Positions 1 through 9,017 are shown, numbered from the stretch's first letter. The stretch is DNA of 28,114 bases from an uncultured Bacteroidota bacterium (GCA_937920105.1 CALETH010000059.1:1-28114), one strand, 5' to 3'. Notes: generated by a model from the sequence alone, not told the origin. Numbers and translations are program-made.

Positions 1-1181
1 TATTTTTTTTTATGAGGGCTACAAATTATATATACATTTGAGTTTTGTATATCAAACTTCCATTTTCCTTTTTCAGTACCAAATCTATATTCCCCTTTTG
101 TATAAAATTTTAACCCTTTCTTTTTATTGAATACTGTATCTTTTTCAAAAAAGAGTGTATCATTTTTTTGTTGATACAATTTCCAATTCCATCTTGTAAA
201 ATTTTCTAATAATGTGGTACGATATGTTTCTGCTAAACATAACATTGCAAGATGTTTTTCTTCTTTTGTACCAATCGTATCAAGTTTTTGTATATCATCA
301 TGAAATGTTCGAAGTATTAATGAATCATTTCCAAAAGGATATAATGTTTGATATTGTTTATGTGTGTTATCATTATCTACAATTTTATAGGATATGGAAG
401 AAGTATCCCAACGATGAAAAACTGTGAATTCTCCACTTAAAAAATCTCCAGAGTACCAATTACTATAATCTGGATATAAATATTCTTGCAATGGAATTCC
501 TGGCGAAAAATAGTAATTATAAGTGATACAAAACATATCAGAAGTAACGTTAAAATCCATAGTAAAACCTTGTCCAAACAACAATTGCCAAGATGATGAT
601 ATCCAACCTTTATTTAAAAGATGAAGTACATCAAAAACTTTATTATTAATTATTTTGTAAAAACGATATTCATCGCAATAAATTCCCGTTCCTCTATCTA
701 ATTGATGATACATATAAAAAATTTTACTTGAAGAATTATTATTAAGCAAACGTATTTCCGGCTGATTACCTATTTCTATAATGTATGGTTTTTTATAAAT
801 GAGATACCATTGATTATTTATTTTTTTAGAAACACAAAAATATGTTTCTTCAAATGAAAAACCTATAATACATAACAATTCAGGAGTTGCATCTTCATCA
901 AGATTGGCAAATAAAAAATTGCCATACGGATGATAATATGCATCTATACCAATAGAATCTGGTGATATATAATGATTAAACTCAGAAATGATTTGATAAA
1001 GAATAGGAAGTGAATCTTCCGATGGACGCTGTGGTAGTTCTTTATAAATTTCAGAAAGATTGTTTTGTATTTTCTCTATCCATTGAGTTGGAAGAGGGAT
1101 TTTTTTCTGATATTCTGTTTCTTGAGAAAAAGAATTTAGTGAAAACAATAAGAATATTATAACTATAAAATTATAATTCAT
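1..1181 (-). CDS. Secreted protein of unknown function (partial, C-terminus off the window)
   Basis: The frame from the ATG at 1179-1181 stays open to the window edge, giving 393 visible residues without a stop. The N-terminus MNYNFIVIIFLLFSLNSFSQ is a typical signal peptide with likely cleavage near residue 19-20, so export to the periplasm or beyond is expected. Around residues 91-104 the stretch FANLDEDATPELL resembles an FG-GAP/VCBS-type repeat, where acidic residues bind calcium. The rest is rich in Tyr, Trp and Asn, as in beta-rich surface proteins, and I do not recognise the family. The start lies 6 bases after the aldehyde dehydrogenase stop, so the two are probably co-transcribed. 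No strong ribosome binding site is visible, and reinitiation after the upstream gene is plausible. A sorting domain could lie beyond the edge. Confidence 0.75.
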   Translation of the reverse strand, partial: MNYNFIVIIFLLFSLNSFSQETEYQKKIPLPTQWIEKIQNNLSEIYKELPQRPSEDSLPILYQIISEFNHYISPDSIGIDAYYHPYGNFLFANLDEDATPELLCIIGFSFEETYFCVSKKINNQWYLIYKKPYIIEIGNQPEIRLLNNNSSSKIFYMYHQLDRGTGIYCDEYRFYKIINNKVFDVLHLLNKGWISSSWQLLFGQGFTMDFNVTSDMFCITYNYYFSPGIPLQEYLYPDYSNWYSGDFLSGEFTVFHRWDTSSISYKIVDNDNTHKQYQTLYPFGNDSLILRTFHDDIQKLDTIGTKEEKHLAMLCLAETYRTTLLENFTRWNWKLYQQKNDTLFFEKDTVFNKKKGLKFYTKGEYRFGTEKGKWKFDIQNSNVYIICSPHKKK

Positions 1182-1187
1182 ATTTTT

Positions 1188-2675
1188 TCAATAATTATCA
1201 ATTTGTGCACGTTGCAATTTTCCGCTATAATCTATATACACTGCTTTCCATTCAGAAAAGAAATCATATACAGTCCAACCACCTTCACGATGCCCGTTTC
1301 CTGTTTGTTTTACTCCACCAAATGGCATGTGTGCTTCTGCTCCAATTGTTGGGACATTTACATACGTAATTCCTGCTTTGATATCGCGAATAGCAACAAA
1401 TGCTTTGTTCACATCTTTTGTATAAATAGATGAAGAAAGTCCATACATGGTGTTATTTAAAATAGTAATGCTTTCTTCTAAAGATTTTGTCTTTATAATA
1501 GAGAGTACGGGACCAAAAATTTCTTCTTTTGCTATTCGCATTTCTGGTGTTACATCGGTAAAAATGGTTGGTTCAAAAAACCATCCTTTACTCAACTCTT
1601 TGCTTATTGGAATATTTCCACCGAGAAGTAATTTTGCTCCTTCTTTTTTTCCAATTTCGACGTAGTTCTGTACATTTTTTCTTTGCTTTTCATTCACACA
1701 TGGTCCTACATCTGATGTTTTGAGTAATCCCTCTCCAAGTCGTAATTTTTTTGTGCGTTCTACAAGCATGGTGAGAAATTTTTCGTACACTTTTTCATGA
1801 AGAATTAATCTGCTGGTTGCAGTGCAGCGTTGTCCGGTTGTTCCAAATGCTCCCCACAAAATTCCATCTAATGCTAAATCAAGGTCTGCATCATCCATAA
1901 CGATTTGTGCGTTTTTTCCGCCGAGTTCTAATGAAACTCTTTTCAATGTATCAGCGGAATTTTTGGTAATAATTTTTCCGACTGCTGTTGAACCAGTGAA
2001 TGAAATTAAATCTATATCTGGATGAGTAACGATTGCTTCGCCAACGGTGCTTCCTTCTCCATGAATAATATTTACTACTCCTTCTGGTAAGCCGGCTTCG
2101 AGCATAATTTCTACTAACATTGTTGCAACTTTTGGTGTTTCTTGTGATGGTTTAAAAACGCAGGTGTTTCCGGAAAGTATTGCGGGAAACATTTTCCATG
2201 TGGGAATGGCAAGCGGAAAATTCCACGGTGTAATAATTCCTGCAACTCCGATTGGAACTCGCATTGCCATTGCAAATTTATTGGGTAGTTCGGATGGAAC
2301 GGTGTGCCCAAATAAACGGCGTCCTTCTGTTGCAGCGTAATAGGCAGTGTCAATTCCTTCTTGCACATCGCCTCGAGTTTCGGCAAGTACTTTTCCCATT
2401 TCGCGTGTCATTTCTTTTGCAAGTTCTTCTTTGCGTTGAGAAAGGATGTCTCCAATTTTCCGCATGATGTCTCCGCGTGCGGGTGCGGGAACGAGTCGCC
2501 ATTTTTCAAATGCTGCTCGTGCTGCTTTTACTGCTTGTTCTACATCATTATTATCCGACTGTGGAAATGTTCCGATAATTTCTTCCCAATTCGCGGGATT
2601 GCGGCTTTCAAATGTTTTTCCGGATTGTGCATCAATCCATTTTCCATTGATGAGGTTTTGATATTTTTGTGGCAT
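1188..2675 (-). CDS. NAD(P)-dependent aldehyde dehydrogenase family protein
   Basis: This is a full-length (495 aa) ALDH-superfamily enzyme, expected to oxidise an aldehyde to its carboxylate in the cytoplasm. Seen in the protein: the oxyanion-hole Asn in TPWNFPLA (about N152), cofactor Lys in FKPS (K175), FTGSTAVGK (226-234), the general-base Glu in LELGGK (E250), the catalytic Cys in GQRCTATSR (C284) and EEIFGPV (384-390). The C-terminal motif AHMPFGGVKQTGNGHREGG recalls ALDH clades near the semialdehyde dehydrogenases (ALDH7-like or uncharacterised planctomycete-type enzymes), but the substrate cannot be read from the sequence. AAGGAAA precedes the ATG. A secreted protein gene follows 6 bases after the stop. 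The general family is secure; the substrate is not. Confidence 0.95.
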   Translation of the reverse strand: MPQKYQNLINGKWIDAQSGKTFESRNPANWEEIIGTFPQSDNNDVEQAVKAARAAFEKWRLVPAPARGDIMRKIGDILSQRKEELAKEMTREMGKVLAETRGDVQEGIDTAYYAATEGRRLFGHTVPSELPNKFAMAMRVPIGVAGIITPWNFPLAIPTWKMFPAILSGNTCVFKPSQETPKVATMLVEIMLEAGLPEGVVNIIHGEGSTVGEAIVTHPDIDLISFTGSTAVGKIITKNSADTLKRVSLELGGKNAQIVMDDADLDLALDGILWGAFGTTGQRCTATSRLILHEKVYEKFLTMLVERTKKLRLGEGLLKTSDVGPCVNEKQRKNVQNYVEIGKKEGAKLLLGGNIPISKELSKGWFFEPTIFTDVTPEMRIAKEEIFGPVLSIIKTKSLEESITILNNTMYGLSSSIYTKDVNKAFVAIRDIKAGITYVNVPTIGAEAHMPFGGVKQTGNGHREGGWTVYDFFSEWKAVYIDYSGKLQRAQIDNY

Positions 2676-2732
2676 TGTGTTTCCTTTCTTAGAAATATTT
2701 TATTTAATGTAATATTTTTCGTATTCATAAAA

Positions 2733-2757
2733 AAACCTACAATAATATTGTAGGTTT
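2733..2757 (-). terminator. Rho-independent terminator after the T9SS protein gene
   Basis: A perfect 10-bp stem, AAACCTACAA and TTGTAGGTTT, closes a 5-base loop. Read on the minus strand it is followed by a run of T. It lies 40-60 bases downstream of the stop of the 2797-3873 gene, in the correct orientation to end that transcript. It shares its CCTACAA/TTGTAGG core with the terminator after purB. Confidence 0.8.
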
Positions 2758-2796
2758 ATAAATTTTGCCACAGATTTCACTGATGAACACAGATTA

Positions 2797-3873
2797 TTAC
2801 TTCAACAATACCATCTTTTTTACTTCGGTATTTGTAGTAGTAGATAATTTATAAAAATATATTCCTGTGCTCACACCATTGTTATTATTATCTTTTCCAT
2901 CCCACGATATGCTTTTTTTTCCAGCGGATTGAGTTTCATTCACTAATGTTTTTATTTCTTTTCCTAATACATCATAAATTTTTAATGTTACATGGGTTTG
3001 GGTTGGTATTGTGTATTCTATTGTTGTGGCGGGATTAAATGGATTGGGATGGTTTTGTTGCAATACATATTCTTTCGGTAAAATGGATTCTTCTTTTACA
3101 GGGAGAGGTGCGTTTATCCATTTGCTACCAACACGAATACCATCAATTGTAATAGTTACACCACTTAGGGCATTAGGAGAAGTATAACCATCAGGATATA
3201 AGATAATACCCTTAACCGTCATTTGGTATTCACCCGTAACAAGTTGATTTCTCACTTCTGCATTTGTAGGTTCTATGGAATAATTATCACTATTTTTAAA
3301 AACATATAAACTGGTACTATCATTATCCTTACCGTTTATTATTGTATACTTTACCACACAAAGATAGGTAGTGTTAGGCTGAAAATTGGTTTTCCCATAA
3401 GTAGGTACACCTGCACCAGCACCTTTTAATCCAAAATTAACAATACTATTATTTACTTTAACATACACCCACGAACGAAAATTACCACCATTACTATTGG
3501 TTATAGCAGTAAATACTCCACCAGAATTATTATTATTGCTTATGCTGACTAGAAAAGAAAAATAAATATTATTTGTTGGTGATGAGGTAAATTCATGAAA
3601 TAATGCATCTTTTCCACTTCCTCCAATAATAGTGGCAGCATTTCCAGCAACATTACTATAATTTGGAAAGGTTAAACCAGAAGAATTTACATACATTGGT
3701 GTACCATCATCATTGGATACTTCCCAATTTCCCAGACCTTGTCCATTGGTTTTTCCATTCAAACTATCACCTATAGCATAATTAAAATCTTCATAAAACA
3801 GGGTTTGGCTTTGGGCAAATTGTATCATACTAAAAAATGTAAATATTATTGTTAAAAATATTGAGGTTTTCAT
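2797..3873 (-). CDS. Secreted beta-sandwich protein with T9SS C-terminal sorting domain
   Basis: A 358-residue exported protein. Residues 1-22 form a signal peptide (MKTSIFLTII, then a hydrophobic core ending FAQSQ). The middle, about 25-250, begins with LFYEDFNYAIGDSLNG and ends VTITIDGIRVGSKW; this pattern is common in concanavalin-like lectin/LamG-type beta-sandwich proteins, though the ligand is unknown. From about 266 comes a classical type IX secretion sorting domain: NHPNPFNPATTIEY, IYDVLGKEI, STGIYFYKL and the basic end KKMVLLK. Family knowledge says such proteins pass the outer membrane through the Por apparatus and are released or anchored on the surface. AGGAGAG precedes the ATG. 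It is flanked by terminators on both sides, so it is probably a single-gene transcript. Confidence 0.85.
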   Translation of the reverse strand: MKTSIFLTIIFTFFSMIQFAQSQTLFYEDFNYAIGDSLNGKTNGQGLGNWEVSNDDGTPMYVNSSGLTFPNYSNVAGNAATIIGGSGKDALFHEFTSSPTNNIYFSFLVSISNNNNSGGVFTAITNSNGGNFRSWVYVKVNNSIVNFGLKGAGAGVPTYGKTNFQPNTTYLCVVKYTIINGKDNDSTSLYVFKNSDNYSIEPTNAEVRNQLVTGEYQMTVKGIILYPDGYTSPNALSGVTITIDGIRVGSKWINAPLPVKEESILPKEYVLQQNHPNPFNPATTIEYTIPTQTHVTLKIYDVLGKEIKTLVNETQSAGKKSISWDGKDNNNNGVSTGIYFYKLSTTTNTEVKKMVLLK

Positions 3874-3973
3874 AAAAATCTCTCCTATTTAAAATTTATA
3901 GAATAGTAACTCTATAAATGTAAAAAGAAGATTATCCTATTGTATTGATATAAAACACAAGTATCTAATAAAA

Positions 3974-3997
3974 AAGACCTACAAAATTGTAGGCCTT
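3974..3997 (-). terminator. Rho-independent terminator after purB
   Basis: The inverted repeat AAGACCTACAA / TTGTAGGCCTT has one mismatch and a very short centre. On the minus strand it is followed by TCTTTTTTATT. It lies about 35 bases after the purB stop. The core CCTACAA/TTGTAGG repeats that at 2733-2757. Confidence 0.75.
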
Positions 3998-4031
3998 TTG
4001 AGTCTCTAAAAACTTATTTCTCTTTTTCATT

Positions 4032-5327
4032 TCACCTTAACCCTACTCGTTCAAAAATATACTCTACATTTTGTAAACTTTGTTGCGGTTGAAAAAGTTC
4101 TTCTAATTCTTGTTTGGTAAGATATTTTTGTACTTCGAGATTTTCTTGCAGCATGGTTTTAAAATTCTTTCGCGTTTTCCAAACTTCCATTGCGTTGCTT
4201 TGCACAATGCGATAAGCATCTTCTCGTTTCATTCCTTTTTTAGTAAGTGCTAATAATACATTTTGAGAAAAAACCAATCCATTAGTACAATCAATATTGC
4301 GTTGCATGTTTTCGGGATACACTAATAATTTCTCTATGATGTTTGTCATTTTTGCAAGCATATAATCTAACAAAATACAACTATCGGGAATGATGATGCG
4401 TTCAACGGATGAGTGTGTAATATCGCGTTCATGCCACAGTGCAACATTTTCTAATGCAGCGTGTGCATTGGCACGAAGTACGCGAACAAGTCCGGCAATG
4501 CGTTCACAAGTTATTGGATTGCGTTTGTGCGGCATTGCTGATGAGCCTTTTTGTTTTTCGCTAAAATATTCTTCTACTTCTCTTACTTCGGTTTTTTGAA
4601 GATGGCGAATTTCTGTGGCAAATTTTTCTAATGAACTTCCAATAATAGCAAGTGTGGAAAGAAATTCTGCATGTCTATCACGTTGAATTATTTGTGTAGA
4701 AATTTTATCAACGTGCAATCCCAATTTTTTACAAACGTATTCTTCTACTTTTGGAGAGAGGTGTTGAAATGTTCCCACTGCTCCCGAAATTTGTCCCACG
4801 GAAATTGTTTGCAACGAATTTTTTAATCGCTGAATGTTACGTTGTGTTTCATCATACCATAAAGCAAGTTTTAATCCGAATGTTGTAATTTCTGCATGGA
4901 TTCCATGTGTTCTCCCAATCATTGGAGTCATTTTGAATTCTTTTGCACGTTTGGCAAGTACTTCTAATAATTTTTTCAATCCATCTAACAATAATTCTGC
5001 AGATTGTTTCATTTGTACGGATATTGCCGTATCTACAACATCAGAAGATGTCATTCCTAAATGAATGTATCGTGATTCTTCTCCAACATATTCGCCTACG
5101 TTGGTTAAAAATGCAATCACATCATGATTAACTTCTTGCTCTATTATATTGATGCGTTCACTATCGAATTTTGCTTTTTCTCTAATTTTTTTTACCACTT
5201 CTTTTGGAATGATGCCGAGTTCTGCTTGTGCTTCACAGGCAAGGAGTTCTATTTCTAACCATATTGAAAATTTATTTTCTTCATTCCATATTTTTCCCAT
5301 TTCGGGTCGTGTGTATCGTGAAATCAT
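4032..5327 (-). CDS. purB: Adenylosuccinate lyase
   Basis: PurB removes fumarate from SAICAR and from adenylosuccinate, two steps of purine synthesis, in the cytoplasm as a homotetramer. The 431-residue length matches the short bacterial form exactly. Visible motifs are RYIHLGMTSSDVVDT (86-100), the catalytic His in GRTHG (about H141), the His-bearing NHDV (68-71) and the fumarase/aspartase-superfamily signature GSSAMPHKRNP (261-271), whose Ser is the flexible-loop catalytic residue. It starts 7 bases downstream of the lipoprotein gene, with no clear ribosome binding site, so translational coupling to the upstream gene is likely. A terminator follows the stop. Confidence 0.97.
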   Translation of the reverse strand: MISRYTRPEMGKIWNEENKFSIWLEIELLACEAQAELGIIPKEVVKKIREKAKFDSERINIIEQEVNHDVIAFLTNVGEYVGEESRYIHLGMTSSDVVDTAISVQMKQSAELLLDGLKKLLEVLAKRAKEFKMTPMIGRTHGIHAEITTFGLKLALWYDETQRNIQRLKNSLQTISVGQISGAVGTFQHLSPKVEEYVCKKLGLHVDKISTQIIQRDRHAEFLSTLAIIGSSLEKFATEIRHLQKTEVREVEEYFSEKQKGSSAMPHKRNPITCERIAGLVRVLRANAHAALENVALWHERDITHSSVERIIIPDSCILLDYMLAKMTNIIEKLLVYPENMQRNIDCTNGLVFSQNVLLALTKKGMKREDAYRIVQSNAMEVWKTRKNFKTMLQENLEVQKYLTKQELEELFQPQQSLQNVEYIFERVGLR

Positions 5328-5334
5328 AGTTTTT

Positions 5335-6075
5335 TTATTTTATTGTAACTGTTTTTTTTATTTCGTGAACAAATTTTACATAACTGCCTGATAAAAGTTG
5401 TGAATGAATTAAACCATATTGTTCTACTGTAAGTGTAATATATATTTCACCAGTATTTTGTATCAATATTTTAGGTATGTGAAATGGTTCTTTTGTGTTT
5501 TCTATCACTGTATCAATAGCAGAAATATTTTCTGATGTAGAAGTAATTTTCAAATTATTTGTATGATTTTGTGGTACATCTTGAAAGGTCATTACAGCAT
5601 CTTCATTGAGATTTACAGATTGTGGGATATTAATATTTGGATTTATTTTTTGAATTGAGATATGAGCGATGGAATATTCACTGCTATCGGATAATGTAAG
5701 AAAAAATTGATACACTGAATCTTGTAATAATTGTCTTTCTTCTTTTGTTAGTTTTTTCCCATTCCAAGAAGTTGAACTCTCGGGGAACTTATAATAAGGA
5801 TATGTATCATAATAATTTCCGCGTGCAATTGTTAATGGTAATACTACATCGTTAACTTTAACTTTTAATTCTTTATTTGCAATGTCTTTTCCATCACTAT
5901 CTTTTAAAACAACCTTAGCATAATTTTCACCATCAGAATAAGAACCAAGTACTATTTCTGCTTTTAATGCTGAAATTTTTTTGATGGGTTGTTCGGAAAG
6001 TGGAGAATTACCACATCCTTCTGATAAAAATAAAATTACTATAACAATACTTATCTTTACAAAAAAAGTTTTCAT
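5335..6075 (-). CDS. Predicted lipoprotein, paralogue of the 7115-7846 protein
   Basis: A 246-residue protein of unknown function. A hydrophobic N-terminus ends FLSEGCGN, so Cys21 is a likely lipidation site, although Glu at -2 makes the lipobox imperfect. Residues about 53-96 carry a block (VVLKDSDGKDI, then LPLTIARGNYYDTYPYYK) that is clearly shared with the lipoprotein at 7115-7846, which has VVLQDSTGKDI and LPLTIGVGNYYDRYPSYK at the same place. The rest of both proteins is predicted beta-rich. It sits 24 bases after the PAP2 gene and 7 bases before purB, in one minus-strand run. I do not recognise a named family. Attachment to a membrane is inferred from the lipobox; the function is unknown. 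Confidence 0.85.
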   Translation of the reverse strand: MKTFFVKISIVIVILFLSEGCGNSPLSEQPIKKISALKAEIVLGSYSDGENYAKVVLKDSDGKDIANKELKVKVNDVVLPLTIARGNYYDTYPYYKFPESSTSWNGKKLTKEERQLLQDSVYQFFLTLSDSSEYSIAHISIQKINPNINIPQSVNLNEDAVMTFQDVPQNHTNNLKITSTSENISAIDTVIENTKEPFHIPKILIQNTGEIYITLTVEQYGLIHSQLLSGSYVKFVHEIKKTVTIK

Positions 6076-6099
6076 TGTTTCTTTTTTGATAGTATCATA

Positions 6100-6966
6100 C
6101 TAAAATAAAATTAAAACTTGAATCGCGGGAGAATTATTTAACAATCCTAATTGAATTTGTGTTTTACTATTTTCTCCATAAAAAGAATTTCTATAATTTG
6201 TAATAACTTGTTGAGCACATAAATATCCCAAACATCCACCAACAAAAACATCGGATGCCCAGTGTGTGTGTTCAATCATACGAGTAATTCCAATAATGGT
6301 TGCAAGTCCGTACGCAATTGGTGGAACGATATTACTCTGTGAATATTGTTCTGCAAAAACGGTTGCAATAGCAAATGCTACAGATGTATGTCCTGAAGGA
6401 AAAGCATCGTATTGTGCTACTGAACCACCTCGTGTAAATTGTGCCAAAGGTCCATACCAAATTCCGCCGGGCTGCTGCGAATGATATGCTGCACTTGGTC
6501 TTTCTCTTCCAAAAGATATTTTTCCAATACGCGTCCATACACCTGTGGTGATGAGTGCTTGAGTAAGCAATAGTGATGTCTCTTGTACTTTATCATCATT
6601 TGCAATAACCCCATAACCGGCAAAGGCTGCACAACCTGCTATTCCGCACAAATCTCCAAACTCAGTAATGATTGGACTTGTTTCTCTAATAAATTTGGAT
6701 TTTTCCTTTAGTGGTTTGAATATATTGTCTATCGATTCATCGGCAATAATTAAAGCACCGGTTACAATTATACCGCTGGCTAATAATACTGCTTGTGATG
6801 TATTTAAAGAAAATGGTGATGTTGCTTGTTGAACAAAATTATTTCCTAATTGTGGAAAAAAATATGGTTTTACTTTTTCTTCTTTTTTTATGATGATGGA
6901 ATTTTGTGATGTACTTGTTTTTCCAAAAATGATAATAATGGCGATTATTTTTATGAATGTTTTCAT
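6100..6966 (-). CDS. PAP2-family phosphatase, exported or membrane-anchored
   Basis: A 288-residue type 2 phosphatidic acid phosphatase family protein. All three catalytic motifs are intact: KISFGRERP (K149 to P157), PSGH (190-193) and R229-x5-H235-x3-D239. Family members dephosphorylate phosphatidic acid, undecaprenyl pyrophosphate or related lipid phosphates on the outer face of the inner membrane; the substrate here is not deducible. Residues 1-20 look like a signal peptide or anchor, and hydrophobic helices occur near 57-75, 108-122, 195-205, 215-228 and 240-253. AAGGAGAA lies before the ATG. The gene lies between two paralogous lipoproteins, which suggests a shared role at the envelope. 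Confidence 0.92.
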   Translation of the reverse strand: MKTFIKIIAIIIIFGKTSTSQNSIIIKKEEKVKPYFFPQLGNNFVQQATSPFSLNTSQAVLLASGIIVTGALIIADESIDNIFKPLKEKSKFIRETSPIITEFGDLCGIAGCAAFAGYGVIANDDKVQETSLLLTQALITTGVWTRIGKISFGRERPSAAYHSQQPGGIWYGPLAQFTRGGSVAQYDAFPSGHTSVAFAIATVFAEQYSQSNIVPPIAYGLATIIGITRMIEHTHWASDVFVGGCLGYLCAQQVITNYRNSFYGENSKTQIQLGLLNNSPAIQVLILF

Positions 6967-7114
6967 AAATACTTCTCCTTTTAAATAGATGAAATATTTA
7001 TGACAAGAATAATGCCATTACTATAATTATTATTTTAACATATTTTTTAGGTTATTATTTATAGTTTTTCTTAATAATGAAAAAAATATTTTTACTATTA
7101 AGAATTATTTTTTT

Positions 7115-7846
7115 CTACTGTATTTCTATCACTTTTTCAATAGTATTGTGTAGCTGTATTGACGTCTTTAAAAATTTTGGTTTTACTATATTCACTCGCT
7201 CTTCAACCATTTCCAATTTCAATGATACAAAATCTAACTTATATTCCGATGGTATGTTGAGGGGAAGATGAAATTTTGCTGATGTTGATGTTAAAAGTGT
7301 ATCTACCAATTTATCTCCACTATTTTCTATAACATTACCTTCTTGTTTATTTGCACTAGTGAAAACTTGCAACGTATTGGAAATATTTTTATTGATGTTT
7401 TCTATCCGAATTTCAATTTCTTTACTTTGTGGCGTTAGTGAAGAAGTTTGTACTGTTGGATAATAAAACTTTGGTGTAACGGTTACAAGTTCATATTCTT
7501 TTCCATCCGTATAAATCATAGAAAACTTATAGGTAGAATCTTTTGCTAATTGTTCATGTTCTTTAAAATCAACTTTATAGGAAGGATATCTATCATAATA
7601 ATTTCCAACACCGATAGTTAGGGGAAGTTCTATTTCGTTAATTTTTACGAGAATCTTTTTATCATCAATATCTTTTCCTGTACTATCTTGTAATACTACT
7701 CTTCCCCAATATCCATATTTAGAAGAATGAATATCAATTTTTACGTTCAACGTAAAATTTTCTTTTTTAATTTTTGAAATGTTATTACAACACAAAAAAA
7801 TACTGCTCAAGCTTCCTAAAAAAAATTTCCATAGTACTTTTTTCAT
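7115..7846 (-). CDS. Predicted lipoprotein, paralogue of the 5335-6075 protein
   Basis: A 243-residue protein with a short hydrophobic N-terminus ending SSIFLCCNN, giving Cys19 or Cys20 as the lipidation site. It shares a long conserved block with the 246-residue lipoprotein at 5335-6075: VVLQDSTGKDI, then ELPLTIGVGNYYDRYPSYK at about 50-91. Downstream, both have similar beta-strand spacing and end in short hydrophilic strands. Its start lies one base after the htrA stop, so it is probably translated by coupling to htrA. This links it to envelope protein quality control, at least by transcript. No domain family is recognised and the function is unknown. Confidence 0.85.
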   Translation of the reverse strand: MKKVLWKFFLGSLSSIFLCCNNISKIKKENFTLNVKIDIHSSKYGYWGRVVLQDSTGKDIDDKKILVKINEIELPLTIGVGNYYDRYPSYKVDFKEHEQLAKDSTYKFSMIYTDGKEYELVTVTPKFYYPTVQTSSLTPQSKEIEIRIENINKNISNTLQVFTSANKQEGNVIENSGDKLVDTLLTSTSAKFHLPLNIPSEYKLDFVSLKLEMVEERVNIVKPKFLKTSIQLHNTIEKVIEIQ

Positions 7847-7847
7847 G

Positions 7848-9017
7848 TTATTTTTTCTTTTCCAGTGTTAGTTCTGCATCAATAATTTTTTTCTCTCGAT
7901 AAATTTTCATTTTCAAAATATCTCCCGTTCGTGCTTCTTGAATGATGGAAAGAATATCGTCTTCTGTACGAATGCGTTGCCCGTTAATTTCTACAATAAT
8001 ATCACCCGCTTTTATTCCACTTTTTTCTGCCGGACTTTTTGGTTTTATATCACTGACAATTACTCCTTCTGCTTTTTTCAAGCCAAAATATCGTGCGATA
8101 CGTTCATCAACTACTTGCACTTCCATACCAGTCCAAAAACTGCGTTCTACTTTTCCATTTTTTCGTAATTCTGCTACAATGGATTTTACTCTATTAATAG
8201 GAAGTGCAAAACCATATCCAATATATGCTTGGCTTACTCCTGCTGTGTAAATGAGTGTATTGATTCCAATAACTTCTCCAACACTGTTTAAAAGTGGTCC
8301 ACCACTATTTCCGGAATTAATCACTGCATCTGTTTGAATAAGTCCGCGATACGAACGTCCATTATCAACATTCAAATTCATTCCTGCTGCACTTACCACG
8401 CCAACAGTAACAATTGGTTTATCAATATTATCAAAAAGTCCAAATGGATTTCCTAAAGCAATTACCCATTCTCCAATCATCACATCGTCGGAATTTCCTA
8501 ATTGAACGTAGGGAAAATTTTCTCCATCAATTTTTAATAAAGCAATATCAGAAACCATATCTGTTCCTATAAGTTCTGCTGGATATTTTTTTCCGTTGGT
8601 GAGTGTTATCGTAATTTCTTTTGCATTTCCTGCAACATGGTCATTGGTGAGAATGTATCCATCGGGAGAAATGAGAAAACCGGAACCAAGTCCTTTTACT
8701 TCTTGTTTGTAATTTCTGTTTCCAAAAAATTGTCTAAAGAAAGGGTCATTACCAAAAAAACTTCCTAAAGGGTCTTGATATTCTCGCACTTCGGTTACAT
8801 TAATTCCTACAACGGCTGGACTTACTTTATCTACTGTTTTTGTAATGGCGTTTTGGCGTGATGTAGAAATTTGTTCATTTTGATTTTGCTTTTCTTGCGG
8901 TGATGTTTGATTGCTTGCAAACATTATTGGTGTTTGTTTTTGTTGTGATATGGAAATATAATATCCAGCGAATCCACTAAGAATAATGAGTGATGTGAAG
9001 ATGATGATACGTTTCAT
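7848..9017 (-). CDS. htrA: HtrA/Deg-family periplasmic serine protease with one PDZ domain
   Basis: A 389-residue envelope protease of the DegS/HhoA type. Residues 6-22 form a signal anchor. The trypsin-like domain (about 55-290) has the full catalytic triad: H127 in TNDHVAG, D157 in VSDIALL and S238 in NSGNSGGPL. The single PDZ domain (about 300-388) includes SPAEKSGIKAGDIIVEING. The family degrades or refolds misfolded envelope proteins, or cleaves an anti-sigma factor; a single PDZ is closer to DegS than to two-PDZ DegP, but the role cannot be fixed from sequence. AAGGAAAA precedes the ATG. It heads a minus-strand run and is divergent from the cystathionine beta-synthase gene. Confidence 0.95.
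   Translation of the reverse strand: MKRIIIFTSLIILSGFAGYYISISQQKQTPIMFASNQTSPQEKQNQNEQISTSRQNAITKTVDKVSPAVVGINVTEVREYQDPLGSFFGNDPFFRQFFGNRNYKQEVKGLGSGFLISPDGYILTNDHVAGNAKEITITLTNGKKYPAELIGTDMVSDIALLKIDGENFPYVQLGNSDDVMIGEWVIALGNPFGLFDNIDKPIVTVGVVSAAGMNLNVDNGRSYRGLIQTDAVINSGNSGGPLLNSVGEVIGINTLIYTAGVSQAYIGYGFALPINRVKSIVAELRKNGKVERSFWTGMEVQVVDERIARYFGLKKAEGVIVSDIKPKSPAEKSGIKAGDIIVEINGQRIRTEDDILSIIQEARTGDILKMKIYREKKIIDAELTLEKKK

Noticed and set aside
7069..7106. Imperfect inverted repeat CTTAATA/TATTAAG below the lipoprotein gene as a terminator
   Set aside because: The stem is AT-only apart from one pair, has mismatches, and on the minus strand is followed by A residues, not T.
7077..7271. Plus-strand ORF whose product looks like a lipoprotein signal (MKKIFLLLRI, ending VLCSC)
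   Set aside because: It lies antisense over the 3' end of the minus-strand lipoprotein gene, has no protein character after the leader, and arises from AT-rich sequence. The opposite strand encodes a protein with a clear paralogue.
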